In this document: piece by piece, positions 7,385-12,440 of the stretch
Layout: the number at the start of each line of letters is the position of its first letter
Position numbering within the stretch: position 1 is the stretch's first letter
Source: Bacillota bacterium
GTDB lineage: Bacteria; Bacillota; Clostridia; Clostridiales; Clostridiaceae
DNA length: 12,440 nt
Reading direction: 5' to 3'
NCBI GenBank assembly: GCA_023451395.1
Contig: JAEXZL010000054.1
Span: 1 to 12,440 of the forward strand
Position numbers and translations under genes: made by a program
The notes under the pieces: generated by a model
What the model saw: the letters and a program-made list of their open reading frames with translations, nothing else
Databases searched by the model: none
What the model was told of the DNA's origin: nothing

Positions 7385-7639
7385 ATGGATAAAGATAGTG
7401 CTACAGTAGTATTTCATATACAGAAAAGAAAATATACTACTGATGTAGAAGTGCCACTTGGAATAACAGCAAATGAACTTGTAATTGCATTAAATACTGC
7501 CTATGAGTTAAATATAGATACTTCTGATGTGAAAAATTGTTATCTTAAAATGGAAAACCCCATTGCTTTATTGAAAGGGAATAAACTTCTTTCCGAATTT
7601 GGTGTACGTAATGGCGCAATTATCTACTTCACAGAATAG
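7385..7639 (+). CDS. yukD: YukD/EsaB-like ubiquitin-fold T7SS protein
   Basis: This 84-residue protein has the size and pattern of the YukD/EsaB family, small ubiquitin-like proteins of the Firmicutes T7SS. The N-terminal beta-hairpin (ATVVFHIQKRKYTTDVEVPL) leads into ITANELVIAL and an acidic helix, then NPIALLKGNKLLSEFGVRNG and a terminal hydrophobic strand IIYF. The K-x-L-x-E-x-G-(V/I)-R-x-G segment near the end is typical of the family. There is no C-terminal Gly-Gly, so it is not a conjugatable ubiquitin. It probably acts in the cytosol next to EssC; in mycobacteria a similar fold is fused to the membrane protein EccD. AGGAGGG at 7369-7375 overlaps the preceding stop and lies 9 bases before the ATG. 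It is followed after 11 bases by essC. The symbol is by family resemblance. Confidence 0.85.
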   Translation: MDKDSATVVFHIQKRKYTTDVEVPLGITANELVIALNTAYELNIDTSDVKNCYLKMENPIALLKGNKLLSEFGVRNGAIIYFTE

Positions 7640-7650
7640 GAGATGATCAT

Positions 7651-10600
7651 ATGTTAAGTAGATACAAGTTGATAATATCAAATAATAACTTGTATAAAGA
7701 GGTTGACTTATCTCCTGCATGCACAGATATTCGCATTGGCACTTCTCCAGAGTGTGATGTTAGATTGCGTAAAGAGTTATTCTTTGCACCCATTGAACTA
7801 ATATTGCATAGGGATGAGGCTGGGTGGAGTATAATTTGCTCGGACAACCTTTATTGTACAGTTGGTGATATCCGTAAACTGCTCACCAAAAAGCTTATTC
7901 ATGGCGATGAAATGGCTGTGAAGTATCAAGAATCTGATATGGAAGTCTTTAGATTTTCTTTTGTTATTGATTTTGATTATGAAAAGAAAGAGTACGATCT
8001 TGTGATTGACTTGCAAGGCAAGTCTCAAATTAAAATTGGTGGAACAACCGATAGCCACATTTACGTAAAAGACGATTATCTTGGATCCGACTACTTAATC
8101 CTAAGCCTTGATAACGGCAAGATTGTAGTAAGGGATAATAATAGTAAATACGGTGTTTTTGTAAATGGTATAAGAATTAACAAATCGAAAGAAATTGAGG
8201 ATTGTAATTTTATTTCTATTGTTGGTTTTAGTTTCTATTATAAAAACAACAAATTGTATACTTCAACTAGGGAAGGTATGACTTTTAATGAGCTTTCTTA
8301 TAAGAAGGTAGAGAATCATAAGAGTCATTTTACGTACCCGAAATTCAACAGAAATTCCAGAATTCAATATGTTATTCCCAGGAAAGATATTGAAATTCAA
8401 TATGCAGCTCAAAAGCCGCAAAAATCTAAAAAGAATATAGTAATGTCACTTGTTCCTGCTTTTATAATGCTTGCTATGACAATTATATTACGTGGTGTTA
8501 TTGGTGGAGGAGGAACATTTGTTATCTATAGTGCCGTATCAATGTCACTGGGTATAGGTACATCCATTGTATCTTTTATCCAAGATAACAAGACCTATAA
8601 GAAGGAGTATAAAGAAAGAATAGAAGCTTATAACAATTATATAGTTAAAAAGAAAGAGACCATTGAGCAGGCCAGAGGAAATGAACTGCGCGTAAGAGAT
8701 TTGATTTATAAATCTTTAGAAGAAAGCTTGGGTGAAGTGGATAGCTTCGGGAAATGCCTGTTTGAAAAATCTCAAGGGGATGCGGACTTCTTACAGGTAT
8801 ATCTAGGTAGAGGTAGAGTTGAATCCGTTAATCCTGTAAAATACACCAAGCAAGAGTTTGTAGATTTAGAAGATCCACTTGCAACCATTCCTGAAACCGT
8901 TTCTGAGAGCTACAAGTACATTGAAGATACACCTATTATCTCTGATTTTAATGCTTCATGCGGAATTGGTATTGTAGGTAAGCCTACTGACCTTGAAAAT
9001 ATATTGAAGAATATAACCTTGGATATTGCTATTAGGCATTTTTATAATGATGTAAAAATGGTTTTTGTATTTAGTGAAGGATATCTTCCTAAAATGAACT
9101 GGATTCGCTGGCTACATAATATAGCTAACGAAAAGCTTGATGTAAAGAATATTGTATGCGATGAGGAAAGTAAGAATATGATTCTTGAGAATCTCTATCT
9201 TATCCTCTCTACTCGTGAAAATATATTTAACCAAAACAGGGATATCATTTTTGATGAACAGTATGTTGTATTTGTAACAGATGCAACAGCCATTAGCAGC
9301 CATCCTGTTTCCAAGTATTTTAAAAATTGTGTAACCTATGGTTTTACATTTGTTTTCTTAGAGGAGCATGAAGAAAATATTCCTCTAGGTTGTACTGAAA
9401 TCATTCGCTTAGATGGTTTGGACTCGGGCAAGGCTCTAAAAACCGAAAATGGGGATAATATTTTAGACTTTGAGTATCCTTTGATTTCAGATGAAATCGC
9501 AAAAAGCGTTGCTTTGAAGCTTGGTGCTGTTGAAGTAGATGAAGTTTCCCTTGAAGGAGAAATGACAAAGAATATTACGATGTTTGAGTTATTAGGAATC
9601 TTATCTGTGGAAGACATGAATCTTCCTGAACGCTGGGGTTCTTCAAAGGTTTATGAGAGCTTAGCAGCTCCTTTGGGAGTAAAAAGTAAGAATCAAGTTG
9701 TTTATCTTGATATCAGTGACAAAGCTGGTGCACATGGGCCACATGGCTTAGTTGCAGGTACAACGGGTTCTGGTAAATCGGAAGTTCTTCAAACTTATAT
9801 TCTTTCCATGGCTACTCTGTTCCATCCATATGAAGTAGGCTTTGTAATTATCGACTTTAAGGGTGGTGGAATGGCAAACCAGTTTAAGAACTTACCGCAC
9901 TTGATTGGCACAATTACAAATATTGATGGTCGTGAAATCAACCGTTCACTTCTTTCAATTAAGGCTGAACTGGTAAAGAGACAGGAAATCTTCTCTGAAA
10001 ATGGTGTCAACCATATTAATGACTATATTAAATTGTACAAGGTTAAAAAGGTGGACACACCACTGCCGCATCTTATTATGATAGTAGATGAGTTTGCAGA
10101 ATTGAAAGCTGAATATCCTGATTTTATGAAAGAGCTAATTTCAGCTGCTCGTATTGGACGTACATTAGGGGTTCACTTGATTTTGGCTACTCAGAAACCT
10201 GCTGGAGTTGTAGACTCACAGATTTGGTCTAATTCCAAGTTTAAGATGTGCCTTAAGGTTCAAACCAAGGAAGATAGTAACGAGGTGTTGAAGACTCCTC
10301 TTGCTGCTGAAATTGTTGAGCCTGGCCGTGCATACTTCCAAGTTGGTAATAATGAGATTTTCGAACTCTTCCAATCTGCATATAGTGGCGCAACTGTTCC
10401 AGAAGGTAATGATGCCAATGAAAAAATTTATGCTATATACGAAAGAAATCTTTGGGGTAAAAAGACATTAAAGTATACCAATAAGAAGATTAAAGCTAAT
10501 AATAATTCTTTAACACAGCTTCAATCAATTTTGGACTATGTTCATGACTATTGTTTGGGATTGGGAATTAAAAGTCTTCCAGGTATTTGCCTACCATCTC

Positions 10601-12171
10601 TCAAAGAGCATATTAGAATAGAGGAGCTCAATTACAATTATTATTCTGCCAACATTTCTGTTCCTATTGGAATCTATGATGATCCGGAACAGCAAAGGCA
10701 GGGTGAAGTTCCCGTTGATGTTTCTAGAGACAATGTTTATATCGTTGGCTCCGCTCAAATGGGCAAAACAGTTATGTTACAGACTATAGTATATGGTTTC
10801 ATTAGGAAGTATACTCCAGAACAAGTAAATCTATATCTAATAGACTGTGGCAGTATGGTGCTGAAAATTTTTGAAGGCTCAAGCCATGTGGGTGGTGTAG
10901 TCCTCTCTAATGAAGATGAAAAGTGTAAGAATCTATTTAAGCTTTTAAATACAGTGGTTATTCAACGTAAAAAAATATTATCAAGTAAGGGTGTAGGCAA
11001 CTTCACTGCATACCTTGATGCTGGTTATAAGGATATGCCGATGATAGTAGTAGTCATAGATAATATGGCTGCTTTTAAGGAGTACTTCCCTGACCAATAC
11101 GATGAAATTAACAGCCTTTCCCGTGAGGCACAAGGAGTCGGTATATCTTTTGTTGTCACAGCAGCAACATCTAACGCACTTAGCTATAGAACACAAGCAA
11201 ATTTTGGTAAGAAGTTTGTTTTAAACTGTAATGATACCAATGAGTATAGTAATGTCTTTGGACACTGTAAGCAGACACCTAAGGAGAATACTGGACGAGG
11301 ATTGTTTATGCTGGAAAAGAAAATACTGGAGTTTCAGGTAGCTATTTTTGGACAGAGTGAAAAAGAAGCAGAGAGAAGTATGGAACTAAAACATTATATT
11401 GAGAACCGCAATAGTGAATTCACTGCTAAGGCAATAAAGATTCCTATGATTCCTGATAAACTTTCTCTCAGTGAGTATATGTCCTCTAATCCTCATGTCT
11501 TCAGGAGCAAAGGGGTTCTGCCAATAGGCATGGATTTTGCTTCGGTGGACCTTATAGCTATAGATATTAATAATGTAGGCTCTGTGGCATTGATGGGTGA
11601 CATTGAGAGTAGAGATTCCCTTGTCGGCAATTTCGTAAGAATGATTGCACAGACGATTATATTCCATAATATCGAAGCAATTGTTATCGATGATAAGAGT
11701 AAGAAGCTCAAGGAATGTGCTGAATTTGGCTTTGTTAAGCATTATACCTCAGATGTTGCAGAAGGAATGGCTCTTGTATCTGATTTCTGTGATGATATAG
11801 TGCATCGCCGCGATAAAGAGGATGGAATTCAAGATTCTTACATTATGTTACTAATAAATAATGCAGATGTATTTAAGAGAATTTGTGCTGATAAGAGTCA
11901 AAGCAAGATGCTGTCTGAGGCAATTAAAGCTGCTAATGAGGCAAATGCATTTGTTTTGCTTAATACAGTTGAAAACCAGCAGGTTGGCTTTAACTCATCT
12001 GAGGTTCTTAAAACAATTAAGGAAGAAAAGCAGGCAATTCTATTTGCACCATTAGCTGAAAGTAAGATGTTCGATATATCTGGACGCAATAAGTCAGAGA
12101 CAGCATTCGATGCTACAATGGGCTATCGCTTTGATGGTGGAACCTATTCTAAAATTAAAATTTTTGATTGA
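7651..12171 (+). CDS. essC: EssC/YukB-type FtsK/SpoIIIE translocation ATPase
   Basis: This is the membrane-bound motor of type VII secretion; 1506 residues matches EssC/YukB, which are close to 1500. In order: two FHA-like domains (about 1-100 and 105-205), two transmembrane helices (about 263-280 and 290-310), a charged helical linker, and three FtsK-like ATPase domains. Domain 1 is intact, with Walker A G703-TTGSG-K709-S710 and Walker B IMIVD813-E814, followed by LILATQKPAG. Domain 2 has Walker A G1033-SAQMG-K1039-T1040, but its Walker B ends D1137-N1138. Domain 3 is degenerate: the P-loop position reads G1316-DIESRDS with no GK, and the Walker B strand IMLLIN1403 lacks the acid. Both FHA domains lack the SxxH histidine; only the second keeps YGVFVNG (167-173). 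AGGAG at 7638-7642 lies 8 bases before the ATG. Placement between yukD-like and WXG100 genes confirms the role. Arginine codons are close to half CGN, unlike the surface-protein gene. Confidence 0.97.
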   Translation: MLSRYKLIISNNNLYKEVDLSPACTDIRIGTSPECDVRLRKELFFAPIELILHRDEAGWSIICSDNLYCTVGDIRKLLTKKLIHGDEMAVKYQESDMEVFRFSFVIDFDYEKKEYDLVIDLQGKSQIKIGGTTDSHIYVKDDYLGSDYLILSLDNGKIVVRDNNSKYGVFVNGIRINKSKEIEDCNFISIVGFSFYYKNNKLYTSTREGMTFNELSYKKVENHKSHFTYPKFNRNSRIQYVIPRKDIEIQYAAQKPQKSKKNIVMSLVPAFIMLAMTIILRGVIGGGGTFVIYSAVSMSLGIGTSIVSFIQDNKTYKKEYKERIEAYNNYIVKKKETIEQARGNELRVRDLIYKSLEESLGEVDSFGKCLFEKSQGDADFLQVYLGRGRVESVNPVKYTKQEFVDLEDPLATIPETVSESYKYIEDTPIISDFNASCGIGIVGKPTDLENILKNITLDIAIRHFYNDVKMVFVFSEGYLPKMNWIRWLHNIANEKLDVKNIVCDEESKNMILENLYLILSTRENIFNQNRDIIFDEQYVVFVTDATAISSHPVSKYFKNCVTYGFTFVFLEEHEENIPLGCTEIIRLDGLDSGKALKTENGDNILDFEYPLISDEIAKSVALKLGAVEVDEVSLEGEMTKNITMFELLGILSVEDMNLPERWGSSKVYESLAAPLGVKSKNQVVYLDISDKAGAHGPHGLVAGTTGSGKSEVLQTYILSMATLFHPYEVGFVIIDFKGGGMANQFKNLPHLIGTITNIDGREINRSLLSIKAELVKRQEIFSENGVNHINDYIKLYKVKKVDTPLPHLIMIVDEFAELKAEYPDFMKELISAARIGRTLGVHLILATQKPAGVVDSQIWSNSKFKMCLKVQTKEDSNEVLKTPLAAEIVEPGRAYFQVGNNEIFELFQSAYSGATVPEGNDANEKIYAIYERNLWGKKTLKYTNKKIKANNNSLTQLQSILDYVHDYCLGLGIKSLPGICLPSLKEHIRIEELNYNYYSANISVPIGIYDDPEQQRQGEVPVDVSRDNVYIVGSAQMGKTVMLQTIVYGFIRKYTPEQVNLYLIDCGSMVLKIFEGSSHVGGVVLSNEDEKCKNLFKLLNTVVIQRKKILSSKGVGNFTAYLDAGYKDMPMIVVVIDNMAAFKEYFPDQYDEINSLSREAQGVGISFVVTAATSNALSYRTQANFGKKFVLNCNDTNEYSNVFGHCKQTPKENTGRGLFMLEKKILEFQVAIFGQSEKEAERSMELKHYIENRNSEFTAKAIKIPMIPDKLSLSEYMSSNPHVFRSKGVLPIGMDFASVDLIAIDINNVGSVALMGDIESRDSLVGNFVRMIAQTIIFHNIEAIVIDDKSKKLKECAEFGFVKHYTSDVAEGMALVSDFCDDIVHRRDKEDGIQDSYIMLLINNADVFKRICADKSQSKMLSEAIKAANEANAFVLLNTVENQQVGFNSSEVLKTIKEEKQAILFAPLAESKMFDISGRNKSETAFDATMGYRFDGGTYSKIKIFD

Positions 12172-12182
12172 GAGGTGTAAAT

Positions 12183-12440
12183 ATGGGAGGTAAGAAAACA
12201 GGTAACGTGATTTGTGATGGCAATATTGATACTGCTAAAATTTATGCAGCCCACAGCCAAATTAAAGAAATCGTAACGTCTTATAAATCCGTTAATCTTA
12301 ATGTTGCAAAAATAACTCAAGAAATCAAGGAAAACTGGGTTGGAGAAGGGAGAAATGAGTTTGAATCACAGTACAACCTTTTGATAAAGAAGATTGATGA
12401 TTTTGGTGATATTTTGCAAGATATTTACCAAGCATTAGTT
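12183..12440 (+). CDS. WXG100-family (EsxA-like) T7SS substrate, 3' truncated by window
   Basis: This small helical protein would be secreted by the EssC machine or help export partners as a dimer. The visible 86 residues form two predicted amphipathic helices (about 15-48 and 57-86) joined by a turn with W52-V53-G54, the WXG signature, in the usual middle position. There is no signal peptide or membrane segment. Family members are near 100 residues, so roughly the last 10-20 residues, with any C-terminal secretion motif, probably lie beyond 12440; a longer fusion cannot be excluded. GAGGTG at 12172-12177 precedes ATG at 12183 by 5 bases, and the gap to essC is 11 bases, so it is in the same operon. 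A lone WXG100 gene directly after essC differs from B. subtilis, where yukE comes first. A cysteine at residue 11 is somewhat unusual for the family. Confidence 0.9.
   Translation, partial: MGGKKTGNVICDGNIDTAKIYAAHSQIKEIVTSYKSVNLNVAKITQEIKENWVGEGRNEFESQYNLLIKKIDDFGDILQDIYQALV

Noticed and set aside
11386..11742. Minus-strand open frame of 118 codons inside essC
   Set aside because: It is antisense to a clear EssC domain-3 reading frame, has no recognisable motif and no convincing ribosome site.

Overview
The window carries a tightly packed, all-plus-strand type VII secretion (T7SS/ESX-like) gene cluster from a low-GC Gram-positive bacterium. A Clostridia-type organism (Clostridiaceae or Lachnospiraceae) is the best guess. 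The grounds are the strongly A+T-rich sequence, AGA/AGG and ATA codon preference in much of it, purine-rich Shine-Dalgarno sites, TTG initiation at one gene, and the T7SSb-style gene content. No species can be assigned from sequence alone.

Layout. Positions 1-5231 hold the 3' part of a gene for a very large extracellular protein: a carboxypeptidase-regulatory-like domain, an InlB-repeat-like domain, about fourteen Ig-like domains and a C-terminal transmembrane anchor. Its frame is open to the left edge, so its start and signal peptide probably lie outside. Positions 5232-5376 are a 145-base intergenic region with a strong hairpin directly followed by a perfect 13-base inverted repeat. From 5377 onward five genes follow with gaps of only 11-14 bases: an FHA-domain protein with a DUF6382-like N-terminus, a CpaE/TadZ/MinD-like ATPase with a receiver-like N-terminus, a YukD/EsaB ubiquitin-like protein, the EssC/YukB FtsK-SpoIIIE translocation ATPase, and a WXG100 (EsxA-like) protein cut by the right edge.

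How they may work together. EssC is the membrane motor, the WXG100 protein a substrate or co-substrate, and the YukD-like protein a small cytosolic component. These three make the T7SS assignment secure. The FHA protein and the CpaE-like ATPase occupy the place where EssB/YukC and other core genes might be expected. No recognisable EssA, EssB or EsaA/YueB is present in the window. The Ig-repeat protein next door could be a cell-surface stalk linked to the apparatus or an independent adhesin. The most interesting point is this non-standard composition: a secretion motor paired with a TadZ/CpaE-type positioning ATPase that lacks the usual signature lysine and phospho-acceptor aspartate, and an FHA adaptor whose phosphopeptide-binding residues look better preserved than those in EssC.
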